Shown here: one piece after another, positions 47,130-59,040 of the stretch
Layout of the letters: each line of letters starts with the position of its first letter
Position numbering within the stretch: position 1 is the stretch's first letter
Assembly (NCBI GenBank): GCA_963669155.1
Contig: OZ022597.1
Coordinates: forward strand, 17,676,348-17,740,347
Source: Arbacia lixula
Taxonomy: Eukaryota > Echinodermata > Echinoidea > Arbacioida > Arbaciidae
Length of the DNA stretch: 64,000 nt
Reading direction: 5' to 3'
Notes under the pieces: model-generated
Told to the model about the DNA's origin: nothing
The model's database searches: none
Seen by the model: only the letters and a program-made list of their open reading frames with translations
Position numbers and translations under genes: made by a program

Positions 47130-47612
47130 AAATTGCAACTTGTATGTAAACAAGGTATCGTAAGAAGGACATTTGTGAATCTTGATGCTGCTACGATGTT
47201 GTTTTTGTTTAAGGGTCTTGTCAGACCCATCTTAGAGTACGGTCAGGCAGCATGGTCACCCTATAGAATAGGAGAGCAGAGGAAGTTGGGGAGTGTACAG
47301 AGGCGTGCAACGAAAATTATTCCGGGGTTTAGTCATTTGACTTATCGTGAGCGCCTCATGAAGCTCAAACTGCCAACTTTTGCTCATAGATGTTTTTAAA
47401 TACTTGACCGGAGTGTACAACACTGAACACAATATTTTTCACCTGGCACACAGAACGTCTAGAGGTCACAAATTTAAACTAGACAAGCAGTACTCTCGTC
47501 TTGACATGAGGAAGTATTTCTTCAGTAACAGAGTTGTCGATTTGTGGAATAGTCTTCCTGATTGTGTTGTCTCAGCAACGTCTGTGAACTCCTTCAAACA
47601 TAGGCTTTAAAA
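47130..47612 (+). mobile_element. CR1/L2-like LINE, C-terminal relic with one frameshift
   Basis: The first frame reads FLFKGLVRPILEYGQAAWSP, RKLGSVQRRATK and YRERLMKLKLPTFAHR; after a shift at about 47390 it continues VFKYLTGVYNTEHNIFHL, HRTSRGHKFKLDKQ, RKYFFSNRVVDLWNSLPDCV and VNSFKHRL. This is the conserved tail of CR1/L2-like RT proteins. The 5' part is lost. Confidence 0.88.
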
Positions 47613-47910
47613 AATAGGAAAGATAAACATTATCTTCTTTATGAGCCTGTATAGGCTGTTTACACACAGTGTTTACACAATGTCTTGACCCATATATGTT
47701 AACGTGATAAGTCAAGGAAACTGTTTCAATCTACGATCGATGAACAGGCGAAGTCCTACAATCATCGTTAGATTAAAGTAAAGTTAAAGTAAAGTAAGTA
47801 TTATTCTATTAAAGCACAGTAATTCTCCACAGTAGTTCTGACGCTCCTATAGGCATGCGCTGTATAGGCAGAGTCCGAAGTAAGGAAAGAATAAATGAGA
47901 AATTGATCAC

Positions 47911-48091
47911 CTGTTAGAGTAGCACTGCTCTGAAACTCTTCCTGAAAAGCGACGAAAAAGACGCTGTAGCCAAAAAGAAACCCGAAGAGAACAGCGAACA
48001 TGATGCAGGCAGCCGCAACCACCACGTACGCCCGCCTGAAGCTCCGGCAGCGCTGGAGACGGGGCATCGCTAGCTGCCTTCCCGAAGCCAT
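47911..48091 (-). CDS. Gene C, SLC16/MCT-like transporter, exon 1 (start codon and TM1)
   Basis: The first coding exon starts at the ATG at 48089-48091 (context atcATGg, A at -3 and G at +4) and gives MASGRQLAMPRLQRCRSFRR, then TM1 (AYVVVAAACIMFAVLFGFLF, GYSVFFVAF) and QEEFQSSATLT, with donor gtgatc leaving phase 1. It joins exon 2 as LT-GWIGIIP, the usual MCT layout of TM1, short loop, TM2. The six exons total 1650 bp, i.e. 549 residues plus stop, a normal size for the family. The N-terminus is basic and lacks the DGGWGW-type motif before TM1. A second in-frame ATG eight codons on is an alternative start. Confidence 0.88.
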
Positions 48092-48240
48092 GATGCACGC
48101 CTTCAAGCGATCAGTACTGTGATACACATTCGCGTATTGACGGTTATGTACTGAATGCTATAAATTTATGTTTATCCAGTTGGAGATGGAGTTGAGAGGC
48201 TCGAGACTATTTTGTGCCTATCGCTCCCCGCTCCAAACAA
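48092..48240 (-). promoter_or_regulatory. Likely 5' UTR/proximal promoter of gene C
   Basis: It lies directly upstream of the gene C start codon. No TATA box at a convincing distance or other motif was identified; assigned by position only. Confidence 0.3.
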
Positions 48241-49115
48241 ATATTTTCAAAAATTTAGCGATTCAATGAAGCAGAGAGGTGTAACGAATGGAGTCCTATA
48301 ATAATTGATTCCTACAGCAGTCGCGTGCTTTGATATCACAATGGAATATTTTCCGCGTTTGGCTCTTTGATCGAGGGAGATCCGCCGCCAAACAAGCAAG
48401 ACAAATGTAGGATGCATTTTGAGGAATATGAATTCTGTATGCGCAGAAGACTTCAGAGCCACATCGTGTACTGAAGTGCATGTGCAGTAGTAGACCACTG
48501 TATAATGATACAATTCTGTGAATTTCAGATTATATTGTTTGCTTCGGTTTTTTTGATAAATCAAGAATACTGTCGAAAACGTGTCAGAGAAATGCCTCCA
48601 TATCGCAACATTGGCCAATCATATTTCCTCACAAATATGTGGTAAATCATTTATTGAGTGTTTGACCTTCCATGGAAACAACATCCATTTCATGTGCGGA
48701 GATGTCCGAAAAAGCTACGGACCAAATTCTTTCTACAATTTTATTTAAATTTCCCTTCGCTCACCCCTTATCTTATTTCCAGTGTGTGTAATAAGATCAC
48801 CTATGAACTCCCAGCGAAGGCTGAACGGTTGACATATTTTTTCAAACCAGATTTTCTTTTGTTATTCAGAGTAAGACACTGCCTAATTAGAAATACAGCG
48901 TATTGTTTAAAACACTTGAATGTCCTGAATGTTTATGAGGCGGTGGTCATCATAGATCAAAGGAAGTCTATCCAAGTGAAGTCCATCCATGATAGGTCCA
49001 TGAAAAAAGCAAGTGTATAATTATGAAGAGCTTGCTTGCAAAAGGGGTAAGATGTACTTTAGAACATTCTTTTCTTATTCTCCCATATTGGCATATTATT
49101 ATGCGAAACTCAAGC
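48241..49115. other. Intergenic, nothing recognised
   Basis: Upstream of gene C. Short frames on both strands lack motifs. Confidence 0.4.
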
Positions 49116-49385
49116 TATGGTCATGGGCGGAAATCCCGGGAAAGGGGGGGGGGGGGGGGGCGGGGGGACTGGGGGGCACAATATCAATTTCCCCCCTACT
49201 ATTTTCGGTCCTGTACCCCTAAAATATGACCCCCCCCCCACCATTTTCGGTCCTGTACACACATACTGCCCCCCCCCCCCCTATTTTCGGTCCACTATTT
49301 TCGGCGGGATAAAAAAAAAGGAAAAAAAAAAGCACCCCCCTAAAAACGTCATCACCCCCCCCCCTTCCCCCCACCCCCACTCAGA
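49116..49385. repeat. Poly-G/poly-C patch with repeated TATTTTCGGTCC
   Basis: Long G and C runs separate four copies of an attttcggtcc(tgtac) word (about 49199, 49242, 49283, 49297). Conflicting Gly- and Pro-rich frames are artefacts. Confidence 0.8.
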
Positions 49386-49875
49386 GCACATATCGAGCTA
49401 CTTCAAATCCATATATTGGGACAAAAAAAAATCAAATTTGATGAAAATGGATCTAACCCCTATAGCAAATGAGCTCTTCATTTATATAGTAATAATCAAA
49501 GAAGATATCAAGAATTAACAAAAACAATTTTGATGTACGACAAATATATTTATATATTGACTGCTTCTTGGGGTATGGAAAGGTATATAACGATTCAAAC
49601 AAATCTCAAAACAATACTTAAATGACCCTGTGGTGCTGACTGAGTTATAGCATGGTCATGGTTGTAGTATACCCAAGATAACACCAAGATGGGGTCGTTC
49701 GTTGTGAATGTATTGTGCAATGCTATGATATCTACTTTGAATGTTGAATTATGTTAGTGATGTCAATGTAAAAGTCACATTACTAATAGATATGATTAAG
49801 GTTAGGAAAGAGTTAAAAGAGGAGAGATATTTCTTTTTTTTTTATATGTTTATAACACTCACACAAGACTCCTCA

Positions 49876-50051
49876 CCATTTACACTGGCAAACTTTACGA
49901 TTTTTCATGCAAAGTTTAACGAAATCATACTCCGGGAAGTGATTTTTCTGGCGCGATGTTTTGGTTGTTTGGGTGAAAGTTGCTTAACAACTTACACCCA
50001 AAGATCGTCATCTTAGAAAAATCGCGATTTTTGCTGGCCAGTGTAAATGGG
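49876..50051. mobile_element. Short MITE (CCATTTACACTGG ends)
   Basis: ccatttacactggc at the left and gccagtgtaaatgg at the right are inverted. Inner sequence includes tggcgcgatg and its rough inverse. Single copy. Confidence 0.72.
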
Positions 50052-51310
50052 CCTTATATCTACATCGCACACTTTAACTTATGATTGTATTCGCGTTATC
50101 CAAAGGTGCGCATCGAAGAGTATTGTGACGTCATGTGAGACGTCTCCCGTGTTCCGGTAATTTGTTGGTATGCTAAACATAAGATTTTGCCAGCACTCAC
50201 GAAGATGCCCTCACGAATATGACCCGATCATTTCCGATGGTTGTACGATCAGAGCCGACATTGTACATTTCCTTCATCGTTTGCCAATCGGATGTTACCT
50301 TCGGGACAGACTGACGCGGCCATTACAAAGTTCTGTTGTTTTCCGTCATTTAGTTCTCAATCAAAATCTGTTTAACGACATGCTATGTAGGGAATGCGCA
50401 CTTCGTAATGTCACGTCAGACAAAGTGAACCATGCATGATTGGAATGGGGGGGGGGGGGGGGGGTTGCATCGCCCTATTGTTTTACTGGGTAATTAAAAT
50501 TGTAATCTGCCCTGGATCCGACCTAAATTAGCAATACCTATGACGCGTGAATGATTCACTTCAAGAAACTTTAAAAGCATGATAGTTCACCAATCAATCG
50601 TTATATCATAGTTATAGATAGATACAGGAAAACATGTTTTGCTGAAAAATAGAAGAAATGGCTTTGTAGTCTGAGGCTATGTTGTTGACATCTCTCCAAA
50701 ATAATTGTCACTGCATTTGAGGCAGCATCCTATAACGTGAAATAGATTCTCTACTGATCAGCTCTTCACGCTTTCTGGTTTACAGTCCTTTTCAGGACTA
50801 CACTCACATTTCGAAAGAATACTCTACTTTCAAATCTCCACTTTCTCGCCTTTCCATTTCACCTTCAATTCTATGCACGTTTTCTCGTCTCAGTCCTCCC
50901 ATTACTTTACACATGATGTACCGTAAACCTCTCTTGTGATTAAACCTTGTATTAATTATCCTTCCAGAGGTTTGCTTGCTGGCATCCAATATTGTTAGCA
51001 TATTAACTGTCCTACAATTGACAATTGCGCATGGGTTTGATTGCGCGCGGGCAATTGCGCGCGGGCAAGTTTTAACATGCGCGAGGCAGATTTGATACAG
51101 GTGAGTAAGCCCCTGTTTCTCTTTTTTTTTAATTGAACCCATTGCTGTTGTCGTGGAAAGTGGATTTCTTTCGTGGTATATCAGATATATTGCATTCATC
51201 AGTATGAATATTGCACGAGTCGAATAAAATATTATATAACTATGTGTCAGTCCATTCTGTATTCGTATACCACGGTGTGCAGATCTTGTCGATACATGTC
51301 TGTCCATTCC
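50052..51310. other. Intergenic, nothing recognised
   Basis: Contains a poly-G run (50446-50464), a CRE octamer (50126-50133) and a short direct repeat of attgcgcgcgggca around 51050. No gene supported. Confidence 0.4.
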
Positions 51311-51319
51311 ATGCGTAGT

Positions 51320-51330
51320 ATGTGTGTTTG

Positions 51331-51368
<38 letters not shown>

Positions 51369-51383
51369 CACGCTTGTGTGTGT
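51320..51383. repeat. (GT)n microsatellite
   Basis: gtgtgtgt with gc interruptions. Confidence 0.93.
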
Positions 51384-51561
51384 TATTTTACCTTATTAAG
51401 TATGCATCAGATTGCACGATTTCAAGTCGAAAACTGCAAAAGCTCCCTACCGAGGGAGGGGGAAAACGTCCTCTATAGTTTAGAATGGTGCTACTAAAAC
51501 CCCGTGATGTGATAGAAAAATGGTGAGGAAAACAGAAGAGGAAGGAATCATGTGTTGTTAA

Positions 51562-51904
51562 TAGAGTACCGAAGTGGTGTCGCCATATGAGCATGTTGTC
51601 AAGACAATTGGCTCTAAACAAACTCACTCCAGGGAGAGGTGTAGCGGCCCGATACTGTCTATCGGGCTAGTGTCCGGCATTCCCAATTACTGTCCCCGTT
51701 GTGATTACCGCTGCTTCACATATGGAACAATCACAGTGTTGCCACAGTGTGTTCACAAAGTTAACTATGTGTTCACAGTGTTGACACAGTGTGGAAACAC
51801 TGTGTTCTTTCCACATGTTCCATAAGGGTTGCTCTATACCCGTATTGTTTAGAACAAGTTGTCTTGACAATAATGCTTAAATGACGTCACACTTCGGTAC
51901 TCTA
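51562..51904. mobile_element. MITE family E, complete copy
   Basis: tagagtaccgaagtgg at the left, cacttcggtactcta at the right; inner arms gttgtcaagacaattggc and its inverse aacaagttgtcttgacaat. The middle contains overlapping cacagtgttg/gtgtggaaacac palindromes. CRE octamer at 51882-51889. A split copy flanks the LINE at 53837-59040. Confidence 0.87.
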
Positions 51905-52224
51905 TACTTGGACAACAAAAGACAAAGGATGCCCTTTTTTGAGGATTACCCATGTTCTACAACCATTATGTAGAGTTAAAATTGCTTAGAATGTATACAT
52001 CATTTAAGGGCACAACAGCCAAGAGAGAGAGAGATTGGTAAGCAGTTTGCCAATGAAAAACATTGCGTCGGATTCTTGACTGATAATTTAATAGAAAGTT
52101 GGTCAAGAAATGTATTATCTAGGTATTTTGTCAAGCATTTATTTGGAATACTTAATAGATTTTTTACTTTTGAACAACTTTTGACTTAAACATTTGTGCG
52201 CATCAGAAAATTAAGTAAAAACAC

Positions 52225-52610
52225 AAGGATGACCATTCTGTGTCACACCTGTCAATCAACTTACATTTGTCACCATAGTTTCATTAATAATGAATGATGC
52301 TTTTGGCAAAAAAGAAGTTGTGGGTTGACGTGTATCCGTGATGCACAGTGACCAGTGTTGTGTTCTGAATTGACTATCAGATACACACCCATTTATGGCT
52401 CTCAATTTTGCCCAAAAGTGAAAATCTCATTATATATTCACATGATTAGTGCAAGAAAAGTGATGACATGTCACAAAACCTGGTTCTGAAAGATGTCATC
52501 ACTTGACATTATGATGTACTAATTTTAGTTTGATTAAAGTTGTAGCTTAGTTGTCATTAGTTTTCAAAAGTGTCGAAGAGCTTTAAAAAAAAATCTAGCA
52601 CCTAACCCCC
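52225..52610. repeat. Interspersed repeat family R1, copy 2
   Basis: Matches 1-400 in order (gaccattctgtg, gatgctt, ttgcccaaaagtgaaaatctc, attcacatgatta, tgacattatgatgt). Confidence 0.65.
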
Positions 52611-53269
52611 TTTCCCTCTGTCACTCTCCTCCTTTTTTGATTTCCCTGTTGCTCAAACTCTCTCTCTCTCTCCCTCTCTCTCTCTCTCTCTTATTCACGT
52701 ACCGGTAAACACAAAACTGAATTTCTTTCCACATGGCTAGTTTCGTAGCTAGTTTAGGGGTACTACCTTATATGATGGAGGCCAAAAATAGGTCTTGCAG
52801 GCATGAAATCCTGGCATGCCAGATGTGCACTTATTTATTCTGGGGCTCCTTGCCCACAGCACGAATTTCCAGCATGAACATAATTAACATAAATACATTT
52901 GCTTATTCAAATTAACTAAAGAAAGAACTAAAGAATGCTCAGCAAAAGAGCCAGATGTGAGTATCTTATTAATGAGCACAGAAGTCATTTGAATAGGATA
53001 CGAACGAAGGTGATCAGAGAAGTAGGATAGTGACTGATAAGATGAAACGAACATAAGAACCTATCGAAATTAAACTTAATAAAAACTGAACTGAATTAAA
53101 AAAAAACTGAACTAAATACCAAAATTTATTGAACTTAACAAGTAAACAAAAGAGAAATCAAGAGAACACATAACCTCTCTACAGCAGGATTCTTGACTGA
53201 TAATTTAAAAGAAAGGTGATCAAGAAATATATTTAAGTATTAGGGGGTTTTGTTATGCTTTCTTATAAA

Positions 53270-53499
53270 TAGACCGGTTTACTAACATATTCAAATTTTA
53301 TGCATACCAGTTAACAAAGGTTGCCCATGACAACCGGAACGCTTGCCCGAGGTTTGCCCGACATAGCAACAACTATTGTATGCAAAGTGGATTACAAGTA
53401 CTGAAATACCATTGTAAGGTACAAGTTAATGGAATAACTTGTTACTAGGCCCCGAGGGAAAAACATCCATAAATTTGACTGCATTAGTAAAACGGTCTA
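53270..53499. mobile_element. MITE (TAGACCGGTTTACTAA ends)
   Basis: TAGACCGGTTTACTAA at the left and TTAGTAAAACGGTCTA at the right are inverted; 230 bp. Just to its left, 53187-53260 repeats 52073-52145 (cttgactgataattta). Confidence 0.75.
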
Positions 53500-53777
53500 C
53501 TGGCCAGTTCATTCGTACCAGTAATAATCTGCTCATGTGCAAATTGCAACTATAAACTGGCTTGTTAACAACGCTGTAAATTCAGCCCATAGAAAAGACA
53601 ATCACTCAACCAACCACCTTTCTAGCCTGCATTCAGGCTGTTGTATATTTTAAGTCAGGCCTACCACATGTATACACTTGGTATTCTACTGCCAATAAAA
53701 AGCCCTCGTCTGCTTTTGCCCGTCCGTCCATCTAGGATAGGGCAAGCGGAGAAGCGGAGAACTAACGAGACGTAGTA

Positions 53778-53836
53778 TAGAGTACCGAAGTGTGACGTAA
53801 TTTGAACATTATTGTCAAGACAACTGGTTCTAAAGA
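53778..53836. mobile_element. MITE family E, left part of a copy split by a LINE
   Basis: tagagtaccgaagtgtgacg through ttgtcaagacaactggttctaaa matches the inverse of the right end of 51562-51904; the remainder resumes at 59041. Confidence 0.82.
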
Positions 53837-56800
53837 CACTTCGTCGAAGGATGTCATGGTGGGTGAGCATCTGTCTCCAGGGCGAGCTAAGCTTTTGCAA
53901 ATCGTGAAGCAAGATGAGAACACTGAGAAGGTTTGGACAATTGATGGGAGGATCAATTGTACTCTGAAAAATGACCCTCAAAGGAAGAAATTTGTGATTT
54001 CTTCCCCAGAGGACCTGTTTCGGCAGTTGGGCTGGAAGGAGGACAAGCTGAAGCAGTCTGGTTTGTTTGTGGACATTCGAGCATAGGACATATCCGACCC
54101 TCCCTCATCATGTGACCCAGTACCTCAATCTATTCTGTCTATTATTAGTCTCAATGTTAATGGTTTAAACAGCAAACTAAATGACAACCTCCTGGATTTG
54201 TACCTCAGTAATTATGATATTATATGTCTATCTGAAACTAAAACAGATAACGTAGATTTAATGCAAACTTCTCTTCATGACTACAAGTCTTTTACAAAAC
54301 TCAAAAGTACTCAACATTCTGGAAAGTACGGTGGCTTCCATGGATTGTGTATTTTGTTAAAAAATGAAATTTTTGAATCTTCAGAGAGAATTCATGGAAC
54401 AAACTCGGACTCGGTCATTTGGGTTAAAGTTACATGTCGTAAACTTGGCTTTGACTTTATTTTAGCAGCAGTATATATTCCATGTGAAGGATCAGTTCAT
54501 TACTCCAGGCAAGTGTTTGATAATTTGATTCAGGATGTAGTAGATATTCGTAGCAGATTTGATATCCCTTTTTGTCTTGTTGGTGATTTTAATGCCAGAA
54601 CAGGAGTCTTGGATGATTTTATAGAAGTTGATGAGTTTTTAACAGGCTTTACTGACTTGACTAGTGATGATAATGTTGATGTCCGTTCTGCATTGCAAGA
54701 AAGTGGACATTTTACACGACGATGTAATTTGGATAGTCAGGTAAATAATAATGGGAAACAACTTATTGATATTTGTCAAAGTTTTGATTTTAAAGTTGTG
54801 AATGGTAGATTTGGAGAGGATAAAAATATAGGTCAATTAACTTGTTTTAACAAAAATGGTGGTTGTAGCACTGTCGACTATGCATTAGTTTCTTACACAC
54901 TTTTTGACCACATTTGTGGGTTTGAAGTTGATACCTTCGATAAATGTTTCTCAGATGTACATTGCCCTATAAGACTATCATTAGGTAGTACCTTACCATG
55001 TCCATCCAAGGATGAGACAGCGTATGATAGCGCTACTGGTTCTATTACAGCTGTCAACGTTAGACCAGGTCACTTAGCATCTAGGTGGTCTCAAGATAAG
55101 GCTGAAGAATATATGCTTAATGTTGGTACATCTCTTACTGATTTATCCGAGAGTCTAAATTGTCTCAAAAAGGATGTCAATATTGGAAGTGTTGATGGTT
55201 TTTGTTCAAAACTCTGTACAGTTTTTGTTAAAGCTGCAACTGACGCAGGTGTGAGTTCTTGGATTGATCCTTGCCAGACTGCTCACAAAAAGTGTGAAAC
55301 AAACCAACCTTGGTTTGACCATGAGTGCCAAATTGCCAGAAGGAAATATTTTACAATAAAAAATAGACTTAAGGGTAAGGTGCATGCAGGTCCAGAGTCT
55401 GATGTCAGTCTTGACGTGGAAAGGAAGACTTACAAAAAGTTGTTGAGACATAAGAGGAGATTATTTATAACAACATTAAATGAAAACTTACGTTCTTTGA
55501 AGAAAAATAATCCCTCAGAATATTGGTCAATATTAAAGAAAGGTGAAAGAAAAGCTCCTATTAGCGATAAAATTCCATTAAATGTATTTGTGGATCATTT
55601 TAAACTCCTAGGGAATACAGATAATGTTCCAGTCTTAGAGAGCTCAAAGAATGAATTGCACTTTCAGCCTGTTTCAAACAGTCCTGATTATGACAATGAC
55701 ATTCTGAATATTCCAATTACTGTGGAAGAAACCTTGTTGATCATTAAGAAATTGAAAAATGGTAAGGCCTCTGGTATTGATTTAATGAGGAATGAATTTC
55801 TGAAAAATTGTCCATCCTCTGTCATGCACATTATTGTTTCTTTGTTTAATGCTGTACTAGATAGTGGTGTTATCCCTACTGACTGGTGTGTTGGAATCAT
55901 TATTCCAATATTTAAGAATAAGGGTGATGTTAAAAACCCTGACAACTATAGAGGTATAACCTTGTTAAGCTGTTTGGGGAAGTTGTTCACCTCAATTCTT
56001 AACCATAGAATTACTGGATATCTAGAAAGAAATTCCACAATTGGTGAGGAACAAGCTGGTTTCCGTTCAGGTTACTCAACAACTGATCATGTATTTTCAC
56101 TGAAATGTATAATTGATATTTATCTACAACAAAAAAAGCGTTTATATTGTGCATTCATTGACTACAAAAAAGCTTTTGATTTGATTGATAGATCCTCCTT
56201 ATGGTTGAAAATGTTGAAATCAGGTGTAAATGGAAAAGTTTTCACTGTTATCAAAAACATATATGGCTATGCCAAATCTTGCGTAAGCGTAAAGGGAAAA
56301 CTTTCAGACTATTTTTCATGCAATGTAGGGGTACGGCAAGGAGAAAATCTGTCTCCGCTTTTATTTGCGTTGTTTTTAAACGATTTTGATAAACACATTG
56401 GCAGATTGTATAGCGGTCTCCATTCGTTATCTGCCTTGGTAGATTCACATGTAAGCGAAGATGAAATAGAGGCTTTTTCTAGATTATTCTGCTTATTATA
56501 TGCCGATGACACCCTCATTTTCGCTGAAAGTCCAGAGGAGCTCCAAATTGCATTGCATGGAGTTGAGGAGTACTGCTCGAAATGGCATCTTCAAGTTAAT
56601 ACTAGTAAAACAAAAATTGTAATTTTCTCCCGAGGAAAAGTGAGGAAGGTACAATCATTCATATTTAATGGTGAAGAGTTGGAGATTGTTTATGATTTTG
56701 TTTATTTAGGAGTTAAATTCAACTACAATGGCAGCTTCAAGAAGGCCATCACAAAGCAAGTGATTCAGGCTCAAAAGGCTTTATTTAGTATGCTAGTTAA

Positions 56801-59040
56801 AGCAAAGAGATTGCAGTTATCTATAGATACTCAATGTGAATTATTTGATCGTATGGTGCTACCGATTTTGTTGTATGGAAGCGAGGTCTGGGGATACGAA
56901 AATATAAGTCAAATTGAAGTATTTCACAGAAAGTTTTTAAGAACTATTCTACATGTTAATAAATGCACTCCCGACTGCATGGTTTATGGTGAAACTGGTC
57001 GATGTGTAATACTAAACCATGTCAAATGCAGAATGGTTGGGTTTTGGTTGAGGATCATCAAAGGGGAACAAACTAAGCACTCATTTTTACTTTACCGCCT
57101 TTCAAAATGTTTGAGCCAAAATGAAGACTTGAATTCAGCATCAAATTGGTTACGCTATGTTGAAGATATATTGAACAATGCAGGATTTGCTAATGTGTGG
57201 TCATCTCAGAGTCATGGATTTAAATCTGAATGGGTACTGAAAGCATTGAAATTGAGACTAGCTGATATCTTTAAACAGGACTGGAAAGCTACAATCTGGA
57301 GTAACCGACTATGTTCCAATTATAGAATGTTTAAAGGCCTATTGGAACTGGAAAAGTATCTGCTGTTTCTTAATAGTAAAGATGCTACTACTTTGTGTAA
57401 ATTCAGATGTAGATCACACGGTTTACCTGTAAATAATAATAGGTTTGACTCAGACATGTCGCAGGATGATATATGCACACTCTGCTTGTCAGATACAGGG
57501 GATGAATTCCATTATATATTTGTTTGTCCTTTCTTTTTGGAAGAGAGAAAGTTATATTTACAGAAATCAGTATTACGTAGTCGTAGACCTACAGTTGGCA
57601 GCAAAATTATTCAACCCCCCTCTCATTTTTTACATTCTGTCATAATGAATAATATTGCAGCAGCAGATTGCTACTAAACCATTAAGATAGTTAGCAGACA
57701 GTTAATTACTAAAGAATACCGGAGAAAAAAAATCAAATTTTACTGCATAGGTCATCTGAAATTGCAATTTGCGCCCAAAAAGCATGTTGCAAAATTATTC
57801 AACCCCCTATTTTACACACACGAAACGAATGCACAAATAATGACAATTTCACAGCCAGTGCATATATTCTGAGGTGAATGCTGATTTTATTTATCCTCCA
57901 CCTGAAACTGGAACCTTTATATGCACAACTAACAAGTGGTAACATTATTCAACCCAGATGGGTGTATCTTTTAGTACTTTGTGCAGCATCCATATGCTGC
58001 AATGTCCTCCTGCAGACGAGATGAATAACCTCTCACAAGCTTCTCACAACGCTCCTCGGGGGTGTTGGCCCATTCCTCTTGCGCACCTTGAGTGACCATC
58101 ACAGTCTCCAGACCTAAACCCAAACGAGAATTTGTGGTGGGATCTGAAGAAAGCTGTTGCAGCATGTAGACCTACATGCATCGATTACCTTAAGACCATT
58201 GCGCAAGAGGAATGGGCTAACATCCCCAAGGAGCGTTGTGAGAAGCTTGTGGGAGGCTATTCATCTCGTCTGCAGAAGGTCATTGCAGCAAATGGATGCT
58301 GCACAAAGTACTAAAAGACACACCCATCTGGGTTGAATAATGTTACAACTTGTTAGTTGTGCATATAAAGGTTCCAGTTTCAGGTGGAGGATAAATAAAA
58401 TCAGCATTCACCTCAGAATATGTGCACTGGCTGTGAAATTGTCATTATTTGTGCATTCGTTTCGTGTGTGTAAAATAGGGGGTTGAATAATTTTGCAACA
58501 TGCTTTTTGGGCGCAAATTGCAATTTCAGATGACCTATGCAGTAAAATTTGATTTCTTTCTTCGGTATTCTTTAGTAATTAACTGTCTGCTAACTATCTT
58601 AATGGTTTAGGAGCAATCTGCTGCTGCAATATTATTCATTATGACAGAATGTAAAAAATGAGAGGGGGGTTGAATAATTTTGCTGCCAACTGTAGCTCTA
58701 TAGAAATGGAGAAACTCTTTAAGATGCGAGACTCTTGCCAGTTGAGGAAACTTGTAAAATTTATTAACATAATCATGAATCATTTTAGTCATGAACCCAA
58801 AAGAAGTGATTTTGTTGATGTTACTGTTCAGCGTCACGAACATGTAGTTACACGTAGTGGTAGAATTGTAAGAAATCCTGTGCGCTTGGTGTTGTAAATA
58901 CTGAAGAAGTTATGTATTCTATTTACTTTATGTATTTGTATGTATTCATGTTGTTGTATATCATTGTAAATATGTTGAACTCTCATACCCCGAGAGGGGG
59001 TCGATAGAGTTAATAAAATCTTATCTTATCTATCTTATCT
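53837..59040 (+). mobile_element. LINE with APE endonuclease and RT, nearly complete, interrupted by a Tc1 derivative
   Basis: A 5'-truncated ORF1 remnant (to the TAG at 54084-54086; contains KFVISSPEDLFRQLGW) is followed in the same frame by ORF2. ORF2 endonuclease motifs: SLNVNGLNSK, CLSETKTD, AVYIPCEG, LVGDFNAR, VDYAL and SDVHCP. RT motifs: KNGKASGIDLMRNEFLK, IIIPIFKNKGD, NYRGITLLSCLGK, EEQAGFRSGYS, AFIDYKKAFD, GVRQGENLSPLLFALF, LLYADDTLIF. The C-terminus has a CxxC-x8-HxxxxC-like finger (CTLCLSDTGDEFHYIFVC). ORF2 breaks at 57590 and resumes at 58695, ending 58894-58896. The 3' end is a ttatc-repeat tail. Clade not assigned. Confidence 0.92.
57592..58692. mobile_element. Palindromic Tc1-like element derivative inside the LINE
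   Basis: Inverted ends CAGTTGGCAGCAAAATTATT and AATAATTTTGCTGCCAACTG, flanked by TA (57590-57591, 58693-58694). Arms of several hundred bp are inverted copies: both carry the 3' end of a Tc1-type transposase. On + (58105-58314) it reads SPDLNPNENLWWDLKK (the E of the DDE triad) to KERCEKLVGGYSSRLQ and GCCTKY; on - (58165-57971) PEERCEKLVRGYSSRLQ and GCCTKY. The DNA-binding half and first two catalytic residues are absent, so it is non-autonomous. Removing it plus one TA restores the LINE frame. Confidence 0.92.

Noticed and set aside
49116-49518. Gly-rich and Pro-rich overlapping frames
   Set aside because: Caused by poly-G and poly-C runs; mutually exclusive and without motifs.
53802-53836. 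ATG-like start of the LINE ORF1 frame
   Set aside because: The first dozen codons lie in MITE family E, so they are not the native start; the LINE is 5'-truncated.
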